This document shows, piece by piece, positions 23,303 to 36,100 of a DNA stretch of 64,000 bases. A program made the position numbers and the translations under genes. How positions within the stretch are numbered: the stretch's first letter is position 1; every line of letters begins with the position of its first letter. The stretch comes from Phoronis australis. Taxonomy: Eukaryota > Phoronida > Phoronidae. The DNA lies in the NCBI GenBank assembly GCA_002633005.1, contig NMRA01000826.1:65790-129789 (forward strand). The letters run 5' to 3'. Below the pieces are notes generated by a model that saw only the letters and a program-made list of their open reading frames with translations, did not search any database and was not told the DNA's origin.

Positions 23303-23964
23303 GGCACCGGAAAGACTTTGGCTTAGTGACTGCTGTTTACATTAATTGACTTCTAATTAGATTTCCACCTCAATCCAGAGGTCTCTAGTCTACATACAAT
23401 AGAGAGGTCTCTACAGCTCTACATACAATAGAGAAGTTCAATAAGCAGTGCAAACCAGTTTAGATTTTCAAAAATACTTTGAGGGTAACAGACTGTAACT
23501 GCAGAAAATCTTGTGCATGGGTCAAGTGTCGGACTGACTTGAGATTTGTGCCAGAAACTCTCCTGATTTGAATGATGTTGACTGTTCAAGTTAGCCTTGG
23601 TATGACATGTACAACTCCATGTAATATATTCCTAAACTTCAGACATAAACATCCAGCTGACTCGCCATCGCCCAATGCGTTGTTAAATGCATGTCCTCGG
23701 AAAATGTTGATTAACTTATAAACATCCAATTGGCTGCCATCTTCCAGTGTGTCTCTTTAAAAGCAGGTCCTCAATCAATGTTCATAAATGTATCATCCCA
23801 AGATAGTAAAATGGTATCACCAATTGCAATGTGACGGTAGGATTTTGAAGCATTACCTTGAACACTTGTGTGGGCTCATGTCAAGAGACAGCACTGCACT
23901 GTAAAGCACTGTAAGCAGTATGGATGTCCACAGCACAATAATAAAGAGTGTGAGGTTAACTTAT
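23303..23964. other. Convergent intergenic sequence / 3' UTR of the minus-strand gene
   Basis: No coding exon supported. It contains a short local duplication (aggtctctagtctacatacaatagag, 23380-23430, two partial copies). Confidence 0.4.
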
Positions 23965-24130
23965 TCAGCCCGGCTGATGATTCTGTCTTAGTTTTCTCCA
24001 TGAATCAGATTGTGACCTTCTCTCGTTATCGTCTAACCACTGGAGTAGCGCAGATACAATGAAAGTTTCACAGTTCAACATAAGGCCTACTGCGTAACTG
24101 GCACATGCGAAGTCTGCATCTTCTGTTCCA
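23965..24130 (-). CDS. Unrecognised minus-strand gene: terminal exon
   Basis: Acceptor catattttgtag, 54 codons then TGA at 23967-23965. Encodes GTEDADFACASYAVGLMLNC, an ALLQWLDDNERR helix and a polar end. Confidence 0.6.
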
Positions 24131-27100
24131 CTACAAAATATGTAAAGATTTAATATGGCTGCCACTAGGAACCACTAACACTAATTACGACACACATGCC
24201 CACAAAATCCTTTGCACACAATTTCAAAACATTGCACCTGCTCAACTTAGGATGTTACGGTTTGCCAAGAAAGATGGACCATTGGAAACTTGTCCCATTT
24301 CACAGTACCTTGTACTGCATCAATAGATTTGTGCAAAAACAACGGTTGTCGAGAAGCTTGTTCATAAGGAATGCAAATTTAAGGTCCTGTATACAGCTCA
24401 GCAATTTCAGCATTAGCGATGATTTCAGAAAACTGCTTTAAAATATAACTTCCAAAGTTATAAACCAGAATCACTTAGTCAATAAATTGTAATGTTGACT
24501 GCTTCTATGAAAACTTGTTACGTACCATTCCCCTGGATTGTTAAAGCCAAGAAATTTCCAACATCAGGATCTCGTCTAGTATCACATTCGATAATCATTA
24601 AACTTAACAAACAAGCTTAATGCTGTGGCAGAGTCAGAGCTTACAGTCACACAAAGGAATTGGCAGGTGAAAGTTACAATCTAATTTCGCTAAAACTCCA
24701 CTGTTTTTGTCCATCCGATGTTTTTGGTGATAGTATTTTATACAGAACGCATCTTCATCACGACATTTGTTGAACGTCGTTTGGAACTAGGGTTAGTGAC
24801 AGGAGCACTGTTTACAACATGATTGGTGGATTACACGATCTTATCAGACGAACGCAGACAATGAGAGAGTTGGACTACATGTAAACATTGGTTTGACAAC
24901 TTTCTTCCGTTGCTTTCGCTTTTGAACTCGTCTGAGAACGACACTTGTGTATCCTGACCAGCTCATCAGTGAAATCGGGATACTCATCCCACAGCACGGG
25001 GGCATAACGATGTAACATTTTATTCTTTCACTTTTTTTACTTCATCAAGAGTCAAATCCGCTACATATGTATCACTGATGTCAACTTTACCACTGCACCA
25101 CCAGCATGTGCCCCCAACTAAAAGTCTTAATCCCTTCTTAGTATTTGATCATGATTCTGACATCACTTTTGTTTTTAAATAACCCGTAAAATATAAAGTA
25201 CTAAGTTAATACTACATCAAGTCCCACCTTCCCAATGTTGCACTGCACCACCAGTACTTAGTGAAAGTGAATAATTGCATAACATCGAGCAATAAATTGG
25301 TGATTTTTAAAATTGTTAAGCTTCTGAAATTGAATTTCTCCAAAAAGTTAGGTTAGGATTATTTCTACCAGAAGATTTTTTGTGTACTTAATACGTTTAG
25401 TCACTTAGATATCATGATTGGATGAGGCTGGGGGTTAGGGAAGCCCCAACTACAATACACACTCTTACAATAATAGTTATATGAAAATTATTACAACAAA
25501 AAGAAGAACATATTAACAAAGCAATAAAAATAAAATAATAAAATTGGGCGTAATATAAAATTAATATACTATCACTATGAATAGGGGTGAAAGGAAAGGG
25601 GAAAGGGGAGGACTTTCAACACTCATTCACACTCATACTCAAACTTGAAGAAAAGTAACTGTACAATAACTTCAAAAAACAATATACTAACTTTCTAAAA
25701 TAGTTATTCAATGCAAAAAAACTGTTCCATTATTCAGAGAGATGCCTGCAAAAACCCTCCACAGATCTACAGTTTTGTCCGAGACATTGATGGCAGTACT
25801 ATTTACTGTTTCAAACAGTTTGAATTTAAACATATTAAAACAAGGTGGAGGCCCCTTGGAGACCCCTGTCTTGATGGAGTATACAATGAGATATAGTATC
25901 TGGGAGTAATATGATTATAGTCCTAGATAGTATTGAGCATGGGTGTACAGGGTGTTGAATACTTCACATTCTCCTGAAAAGTTAGGTTGGGATCACTTTT
26001 GCCTGAAGAAATGATAGCACACAAGAGCAACACTGAACATTAATAAGCACCCACTGTTTAGATTGCATAAACGGAGATATAAAAGAAGATCATTATTTAA
26101 AATCTTTCCACTATAGGCTAAGGCCATAGCCCCAGTCACATCATCCTGTGACCAAGTCAGGGAAGAAACTTCAATTTTTGTGCGGCTAGATATATCTTCA
26201 AGCATTTGATATTCAAAACGTCCCCCCAATTAAAGTAACACATTTTTTCCACGCTCTCCTAATATAACATCAAACAAGAGGTGGCAGTGTGCTACATCCT
26301 TAGCCAATCACAAGAAATGATGAAAAAATTGTTAATCAGGTGGCCAGTTGCAAAAATAAAATTTGTATAAATCTTGTGGTGATTGACAACTCTACCAATT
26401 TCGCAGAGAATATGACTTGACAGCTTTTTTGAAAAACATGCCAATTTTCACAATCATCCTTTGAGCGGTTTGGTTGATAGAGGGGTAGACGCACAAAAAC
26501 AGAGTCGAAAACACTAAAAATGGCCACTAGGTGGCGCAAACTATGTGGAATCCATCTGAAAACAGGAGGATAGCGTCATCTCACTAATAAGTGCCAACAT
26601 ACCAAATTTCATGAAAATCCGTTCAGGACTTTTGAAGATACAAAGGCAAGCGTAAAAAACTAAAATTGCCACTAGGAGGCACACCGCTAGTTGGATCCGT
26701 CCGAAAGTTCACACATGCCGTCCCATTCATGAATGGAACATATGTGCCTAATTTCATGAATGTATGTCAAAGGGTTTTGGAGATAGAGCAGCGGACACCG
26801 GACGCCGCCCGGACGGACGGATGGACGGAGATGACGGCATAATGTGTCCACATATAAATATGTGGGCGCATAAAAAGGCGTGGATCCATACACCGCAAGA
26901 CAAAGCTTGCACTTGCAATAAAAAATCTTTGCTTATGGAACAAGCTCACTGACCAAGTACTTCAGGGTCGCCATATTGCTAGGATATAGGCTACGAAGTT
27001 AGGATACACGCTAAGAAGTTAGGATATAATCTGAGAAAACTGATCATAGACCGGAAAGCTAGGACATCGGCTAAGAAGCTACGATATAGGATAAGAAGCT

Positions 27101-30100
27101 ACCATATAAGCTAAGAAGCCAGGATATAGGCTAAGAAGCTTCTGAGTATACTTGCGAAATGTGATATTGCGAAATCTTGCTTTTAAGGAAGAAATTAGGC
27201 TAATGGAACACACTCGTGTTTGTGACTAACTGGCTGTAAATAACTACTTTAATGGTTTTATAGAGCCTCAGTTGACATCCATACTGAATAACTTCATGTG
27301 AGTTCACAAATCCAATAAATTGCTCCTTAGGCTAGTGTTGAATACTGGGTGTACTTACCTTGAGTCAATTATCCTTGCCAAATACCTCAAGTAGGCTTGG
27401 AAAAATGAATGGTACTTCGTTGACATGGCAGTAAGAATTTGGCCATCAATCTTCAGCAGGACTTGGGTATTGCCGTGGTCAGAGCTGTCAAGGTAAACTT
27501 TAACTTAACACACTTTTGACATTTCATTTGGGACTTAACTGTGTTCTCAAAGAAACAGTACTGTAATGACTTGATGAAGACAAAACTGTATAACGTAAAC
27601 TAAAATACTGTCCGCAGATTTCTGTCGTTTACCTTTTTCTAAAAGCGATCTTACAGAAAAATCAGTTTTCAGGGGAAAATGGTCAACTGACTACAACTCT
27701 GGGTATTACTTTGTCCTGATAATTCCAGCAATCATCAAAGATACATAAGGTACATGGTGACCAAAAACTTTATGTTTTTGCCTCTTAAAATTATTCTTTC
27801 AGGAACCTCTACCAAACTTTACATATAAAAACTGCTATGAGTGAATGACATTTCAACCAAATTACAAAAATAAAGAAGGTTCTTTACCATCTAACTGCCT
27901 CTTCTGTTCACCATTGTGATGCAAGCACATGCATGGTCAGGTAAACTCAAAGAACAGTCTTGGTCTACCGCACCTCCCAATTATGAGGTACAGAGACCTT
28001 AGTACAGCATGGGCAGCTAAACCAAAACATGGCATTATTGGAATCATTAGCTCACTTGATCAAGCTCAATTCTGAGCGTCATGTTGTTGAGCTTGAGAGG
28101 TTTTAATGGGAAATGGGTGTGTTAGAGATTAGCAGTGGTACCAAGATGGGTCCATCCCAATACAGCTTATGTAACACTTAAATTTAGGCTGTAATGTGTG
28201 TACTATGTTTAGGTCTTTACCGATGGCAGCAGCTCTCGACTGAGTCAGTCCGTGCCTAAAGGCCAGATGTGTAAAACATAATGCATCTATGTGAGTAATG
28301 CATAACTCTTAGGTTTACCTGTTGTATCTGAAAGATAATCTTTCTCAGGTGTGTAAAGCACTCATGTTGCTTTGCGTATACACACATATACCTTTGTATG
28401 TTTACCCAAGTTGGGTGCGTTGCCAGTGCGACTTGAGCTACAGCCAAGTAGTCTGTAACTAGACATACATGAAGAGTCGGTTACCACTGAAGTATGACGC
28501 TGTAAACTTATTTTCAGTTTTATAAGTGTTTTATTATCAGTTTTGTATAAATAATTATATTGGTTTGTCGAGTTTTATAAGTGTTCTATTATCAGTTTTG
28601 TATAAATAATTATATTGGTTTGTCGCTTTGGCTCATCTCTGTGTGCACTTGTTCCATGCTCCCAATTTTACAACAGTATCAAAATGTTGATATTACAGAT
28701 TTGTGAGGTAAGTCATGACCTGAAGGCATGACATTCAACGGACAGCACTCTCAACAGATTCAAACTTATTTTATGCTCACTTACAAGCTCACTTTAAATA
28801 CTGTGTTACTTTATACAAATAACCCAAGCAGTAGCTTAAACAGGCTATAAAATGGTAACAAATAGAGATTAATTTCCAACTTTTTTTTGTAAAATAATAG
28901 AAATGCCATCCATTCCTAGTGTGGCTGGACAATGGTACAAAGATCTCTTGCCGGTCATGCGTGTAAAGCAACATTTATTATGAAAAATATGGCTGTCACT
29001 ATTGAAAAAGAAAATATTCCCAATCCTTAATTATGGTGCTGAGGAGATTTCATCAGGGTAAAGTATGTAGAAGCTGTTCAAATAAGTTTTGTAAGTTCTT
29101 ACTAAAACTAAGAATACGTCAAATGTAACAGCAAGGGCAGGGCGGGGATTGGGAAGATGCAGGATGCATTTTCAAAGACTGCAAAGTCATTAAATACTGG
29201 TTAAAATTGACACCTGAAGCCAAAAGATAAGGCTAGAAGTATGACTAAGTGTTACTAATTTTAATACGAGATGGGTCACCCAGTAAATAGTTTCATAGGT
29301 TGAAAGCAACATTAGGCAAGCTTATGCCCATCCAGACATGACCAAACAGGGACAGGCATACCACGTGGCATACCACAGGGACAGGCATAACACAGGACAG
29401 GCATACCACAGGACAGGCATACCACAGGGACAGGCATACCACAAGGACAGGCATAACACAGGACAGGCATACCACAGGACAGGCATAACACAGGACAGGC
29501 ATACCACAGGACAGGTACACCACAGGGACAGGCATACCACAGGACAGGCATTAAGTTTTCCAGGCCATCACAAGTGTCTTTCTTGCTCAATACTGTGTCA
29601 TTCACCACAAAAGAAAATTTAAATTTGACTAGAAGCACAAAAGTGATGTACGTGTACAAAAAGTTCTTATCCACATATTGTGGGTAGGTTGTGCATAAGT
29701 TTTGGAATAAATGCATAGAATTGATACCAAAAGTTGTGGAATAGGTTTTCAAACTCCGTTCAAGTAAGGTACCTCCACGTACTGAAAGCAGACATGACTG
29801 CAAAAGAGACTTATGATTCTATTCTTGTACTCACATACCTCGTAGACAGGTCATCCACAACACTGATGATGAAATGTAGCAAGATCTTCCTTGCAGCAGC
29901 ACCATCAACTTCACTGTCACTGCCATCTTCTGTCAGGAGACATGACTGAAGTAACAACACCTGCCAAAGTACCATAAAAAGCCAGTTTACGTCCTAAGTT
30001 GTGAAGAAAAATTTGGTCAACTGAGGTCATTTCAAGATTAATTGTATTTCGTCACTTGATTTTTCAAATACAGGCAGACATTTTGAATAAGAAAAATGGT

Positions 30101-33100
30101 TCTCATCAACAATCAGCACGATTTCTTAGTTAACCGTACTTTCAATCTCTCCAATGTTGAAAACTGCCACTAACAATGTCTATGAGTCTATATTTTGAAC
30201 ATCTAAGTGACAATTCACACCGGCAATAAGACCAGAAACTTTCAGTCTGCAATCCAGTTTCAAGTTTAAATCATCAACACATTACAAATAAATTATTAGA
30301 CCCATAAAGTGGCTATAATCCCATCTTACATCATAAGACCCACACTTTTGTTATCAATTAATTCATACTATTCTCAAATTACTGACTGCATGTGTCCCAA
30401 AAAGAGAACTCCATTCCAGTACCTTCAGAAAACTGTCACAAAAATCAGGCAAAATTGATGGTTTTGACACCAACTCTTATTTGTCAGGGAATACTCTCTC
30501 ATTGCACGCAGGTAGGTGGTCGAAGGCTACACTCTGTATTTTAAAGCAGGGAATATTCCCTGCACAGTGTTCCCTTACTTCAAGCATATAATTACATAGT
30601 TAAAGGCTAAGTTTCACCCATGCCATTTATTCCCTATGCTATTGGAAGTACTGAGAAAAGTTAAAAATTTTATTAAAAAAATTGCAGGTGGTCTGGTACA
30701 CGTACCAGACAAGAGCAAGCCGCGTATGTGGGCCCATTGCACTCATCACCTGGAACCATTTTTATGCTTTATTAATATATGGTTAAAACTGAACAGAGGA
30801 GCTAGAAACCGGACTCAAGGATCTAGCTGTGTGGCCCAGAGGAACTCGAACCCACAACCGTCTTGAGTAAAGAAAGCGGGCACCTATCGCAATAGGCCAC
30901 ATTGCCTCCTCAAAGTTAAACATTGGATACCCTATAATTTTGAAATTCAGTTAATTTTGCTTTTTTTGTTTCTAAGATCGAAACCTTGCTTTTGCTTTTC
31001 AAATAAAGGGATACTATATTCCCTTTTAGCTTATAAACTGTGGTAACTACATCACAAGTCCTTAAAAAATAATGCTCTGCAATCATAGTCAACTCACAAA
31101 AGTTTGGAACACATTGGACATATAAGTGTGCTTCACTGGTGAGTGTGACCAACATTTTCTTTCAATTAGACAGCTTTTAGGAAAAATCAGGAAGTTTTCT
31201 ATCTGACTAACACTTGTATGTAGGAGGTGAGATAGCAGGTGACAGATCCAGTTTGTGATGAAAGCACCTAAACAGGATTGTATACTTTGTTGAAGATAGT
31301 AAACAAATGAAGCTAACGTTAAAAGTTTAATATCAACAACATACCATGGTACATGTATTTAAGTACATCAATCACATCAATTGAAAGGTTTTCGCTGTGC
31401 TTCCGCAAGAGCAAATGACTGCATGATTTATTAAATGATCTTGTTTATATCTTAAGACTACCTGCACATACTGAAAGCATTACTACACTATCCTACAAGA
31501 CTACTAACTTAAAAATAAGAATTCCTTTTAAAGTTAAAAGCTAAATTTATCAGTCATGATGGACTGCTTTAATCAATAATGTCTTGTATGATCTCCATAA
31601 ACTACAAAGTTACACTAAAAACCCAATGGCTATAACCCAGTTTCGCGTGATTGCAAAACGAGAAATGAACTGTAGACAAAAATTGTTAATTTTGATGGAA
31701 AAAGTAGTCTGTGTGGCATCTTAAGGCATCTTTTTCTTCTTCCTGAAACAGAAAATTGAACCATAACGTAAAGACCTTGTGCTTGTGCTTCACATACTAT
31801 ATATAGTTAAAAAACACAAACATTGAATGAAACTCATTATACTGCATGAATTTAAAGAATTTTGTGCTTGGTTTGCAAATGATTAGGACTGTCTGATATT
31901 CTTGAATTTACTATGAGTTCAGGATGGTTTTCACAAGCTTCAATGTGATAAGCAACTTTTGGGACACTCATGATTCAAATTAACTGTCCTTTGAGTACGA
32001 AAAAGGTATACATTTTCTGAATCCTTGAGTGAACACTTAGAATACTAAAATCTTGCTCCTGATCATCAGATTGAGACTTTTGTGTTAAAGTTGCTTTTTC
32101 TCCAAGCACGAATTTCTGAACAAGAGCAACGCAGAGCGTTGAAATGCGCCCACGAATGCATCGCTAACGATGTTCTTCTAGGGGTGTTTACTTCGAACAT
32201 AAAAATAGCAACCAGATGGCGCAAAATGTCAATTCCATCTAAGAACTTGCATGTATCATCAAAACTATTTACCAAATTTCATAAAAATCCGTAAAGGAAC
32301 TTCTGAGAAAACAGGAAAATGAAACAAGAGCAACGCAAAGCGTTGAAATGCGCCCACAATTGCACCGCATACGGTATCCTTTTAGGGTTGTTTATTGGTA
32401 CCATAAAGTGGCCAGTAGAGGGCATATATGTAGTATGTTGTACTTAGCAAAATGGAAAGGTATGGTCATTGTCTCCTCAATAGGCTAGGGGAAAAATGTG
32501 AGTAATCTTCATAATACAAGCACATCCTATACACCAGTTGCTTAAAGCACCACAGAAACATAGAATTAAAAACAAATTTACCAACATACGAGATTAGCAC
32601 AGCACTAGAATGCCAGAAACAAATTTCTACTTGGAACTTTTCCTTCATAGTCACGAAGTAACACAAAGTATACACCTGAAGACCTATGAAAATACAGAGG
32701 TCAATGTAAAATACTAAAATTGCCACTAGAGGCANAACTTCATGAACGTATGTCAGAGGGTTTTGGAGATAGAGTAGTGGACGCCGGACGCCGCCCGGAC
32801 GGACGGACGTACGGACGGACGGACAGAGATGACGGCATAATGCGTCCACATATAAATATGTGGGCGCATAAAAATGAAAATGCCACTATATAAGCCCAAA
32901 AAACATAACTGCCACTATGAGGCGCCAAGGTAGATAACGTCATCGGAAAATCATCATCAGACTTCCTCTTCACATTTTAATAGGAATATAAATGCCAATT
33001 TCCACAACCATCCTTAGAGTGGTTTGGTTGACAGAGGGGCAGACATCAAATTACAAGACTCGAAAACAGTAAAAATGGCCACAAGGTGGCGCAAAATGTC

Positions 33101-36100
33101 TCCAATTTTACCAAAAAGCAGATGATAACGTCACCTCACTAATAGATGCCTAACTGCCAAATTTTCTGAAAATCGATTGACGACCCATTAAGATACAGAC
33201 AAACGTTAAAAACTACAATTGCCACTAGGGGGCACACGAGTAGCCCGATCCTTCCAAAAGTTGTCATCCTCTGTTGTCACATTCATATAAATACACCAGC
33301 AAAATTCAATAAAGATCCTACAGAGCGTTTAGGAGATACAGCAATGGGCGCAAAAACAAACAAAACTGCCACTAGGACGCGCCATAGTATTCGAAATCTT
33401 CGAAAATCATCGTTAGCCACCGTCTTCACATTAAGAACATATGGTTGATAGAATGGCGGATACCAAAAACCAGACTCAAAAACAGTAAAAATGGCCACTA
33501 GGTGGCGCAAAGTACCACAAATCCGTCCGAAAATGGGAGGATGGCATCATTTCACTAATAGATGTCTAACTGCCTTATTTTATGAAAATCCATTAAGGAC
33601 CTCCAAATCTACACTGGAGGTAAGCGTAAAAAAATTAAAATCGCCACTAGTATTCGCAGAGGTCCGAAATTCGTTGTCATCGGTCTTCAGCTTAATGGGA
33701 AAACATCTGCCAAAGCTCATTAACATCCTGTGAGGGGTTTAGGAGATGCAGTCTGGGCGCAAAAAACAAACAAAACAATCACCAGGAGGCGCTAAAGTTG
33801 TTGACGTCTTCTGAAAATCATCGTCAGTCGCCCTATTCACAGTAACAACATATATCAATGCCAATTTTAAAAATCATACATCGGTTTTGTAGATAGAACA
33901 GCGGACACCAAAAAACAGATACGTAAACAGTAAAAATAGCCACTAGGAAGCGCAAAGTATCCCGAATCCGTCCGAAAACCGTAGTCGAAGAGGTCCAAAA
34001 CTCGCCATCGTCCGTCGTGAGCTTCATAGGAACACATCTGCCAAATCTCATCAAGATCCTGGGATGGGTTTAGGAGATACAGCTGCGGATGGCGGATGAC
34101 CGGATGCCCAGACAGAGATGACGATAATATGTGACCACATATAAATAATTATGTGGACGCATAAAAATCAGCAGGTAACACCCATGTTTGAAGTATTAAA
34201 TACTGAATATTTTTTACAAACAATGGAGGTACCAGCCATAAAAATTACCTCTTGAAACCAATTCCACAAGTTAAGTTTTGTTGGTTTTCATTCTTAACGA
34301 TTGATATTTTAATTTAAAATAAAAATCTCAGAGAATTGCTTCTCTTTGCCACAGACCATAAAATGAGTATACCAGTTTTGAGCAAATGTCCCCACTTATA
34401 GAGAAAAATGTTCAAGACTCCTAAATGTTGAAAAGGAAGTAACCAATAAAGATATTTGGTTGAAGTTGTCCAAAACATCTCGCACGTTTGGCACATAAAA
34501 GATGTGAATAAAGTCCTCATCTCAAAGGGCATTCTAGTTCAAAAAAATTATTATGAAACATGGCATAATGTTCTTATTTTCTGTTATCAAATTAAAAGCT
34601 TTTTTAGCACAACTTTGTACATCGGACGAGATCGGAAAATCATCGACTATTCCTATCTATTTCCGTGACCTGAGTTCCTGTGTGTCAGTTCAGGAACGAT
34701 TCTTAAATGACGGTCATATTGTCCTTGAAAACGTATTGACATCACCGTGAGCGTAAATGTATTGTTACTTTGTTTGGTTGCTTTTGATTCCCATTTTGGT
34801 TCTTTTTATACAAACTTGATTATTTAAAGTCCAAATTTTACTTGTTCTTTGTATATGACGAATGGTATTTAATGCATAATCATAAGTTTGTGAAGTACCG
34901 TCACAAAGTCTCCCATAGTCAACACTCGGCTACTGAGGTCAGCCCTGACTCATCGCGAGGGTAGGTCAAATTTCAACAACAGTACCCGTTTAGGTAGTAT
35001 ATCAGAGGAAAAAAGTTTCTGAGTCAACAAATGTCTTATCATTAAATTGATGCAAAGTACCAGCCTGAAGTTAGCAATTGCCGTGTCACGGTGACTACCC
35101 AAACGTGTGAGCGCAGTGTGTAATTGGCAGCAAATCGGCACCAGTTTTACTGGCTGTTTAAAAATGTAAAATAAAAAAGAACATCCACATACGGCGATGT
35201 TTCGACAATCAAAAACAAGTTTTATCTCAAAACTGACAGTGAGCTTTACATCTGTGCTTGATTTTGCTGTCAGGACACAGAAACCAGCGAAGTAATTCGT
35301 CGCGACTCTTCGCCGGGAAAATAATCACTTGATAAATTGGCTTTGGTTTTCAATCATCACTGACAATATATTTCCAAACCTCACACAAAAAACTTACAAT
35401 ATATACCTCTGTTGTCTAAATATAAAAATTCCGCGCCGCAAACCGGGGCGGGGGAGGAGTGTAGAGGATTTTCGTCAATGAGCTGAATGTCAGCGATGGG
35501 AAAATATTGGTGTTAGGAGCATGACACAGTATTTTTTAATCTCTTTGTCACAGGAATTTCACTCATTCAGAGCCGGGTAGCTAATTTTCATCTTGCTACA
35601 TGGAGCAGACGTCCGACCGCGTACCATGGCAGCGTTTTCCCGTTCAGTGACTTTACCAGACGTAGGGGGTTCTGAGCATGCGATAAAATCTAGCTTCTTT
35701 GTTGACTGCCAAGCACACTCTTTTATCTGTTATGACAAGTAGGCCAATTATCTACCATGAGGCTTATTACAGACCACGTGTGAACACAGTCAAACTCAGA
35801 GTGACTTGGTGTATTCGGAAAGAATAGATTGTCGTACCTTCATTTGCAGTAAGGCCATTTTGGCGATTCAAAAACTAAACATGATCCCAATTTGATGAAG
35901 ACTTCAGAAATACTACTGGTTTATGTTCAAGTATGTTATAACTCAACTTTTTGTTTTAACAGCACAGCCCAGTCAGGGTAGATAGGAACTTATTGGAGAT
36001 TAGAGCAATTATCGAACAACAGAGAGCTGGCTCTCCAACCATAAATGCCAGAATGAAGTTAATCAGTCGTGTCAGATATTGGCTTCTGGGGGTAAACTTC

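Noticed and set aside
29312-29803. 163-codon minus-strand open frame rich in Cys and Pro
   Set aside because: It comes from the 17-19 bp minisatellite at 29347-29550, with no splice or family support.
30835-30908. Functional tRNA gene
   Set aside because: A and B boxes are present but the acceptor stem does not pair and a SINE body follows.
31690-31745. Possible exon after ctgtttcag at about 31738 (minus strand)
   Set aside because: The acceptor is good, but no donor follows and no frame links it to the neighbouring exons.
34314-34532. Minus-strand frame as the missing exon of the unrecognised gene
   Set aside because: Its acceptor and donor phases do not fit between the flanking exons.
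34553-34750. 65-codon plus-strand frame ending ERFLNDGHIVLENVLTSP
   Set aside because: A pyrimidine-rich acceptor precedes it, but no partner exon or family was found and it would lie antisense within another gene.
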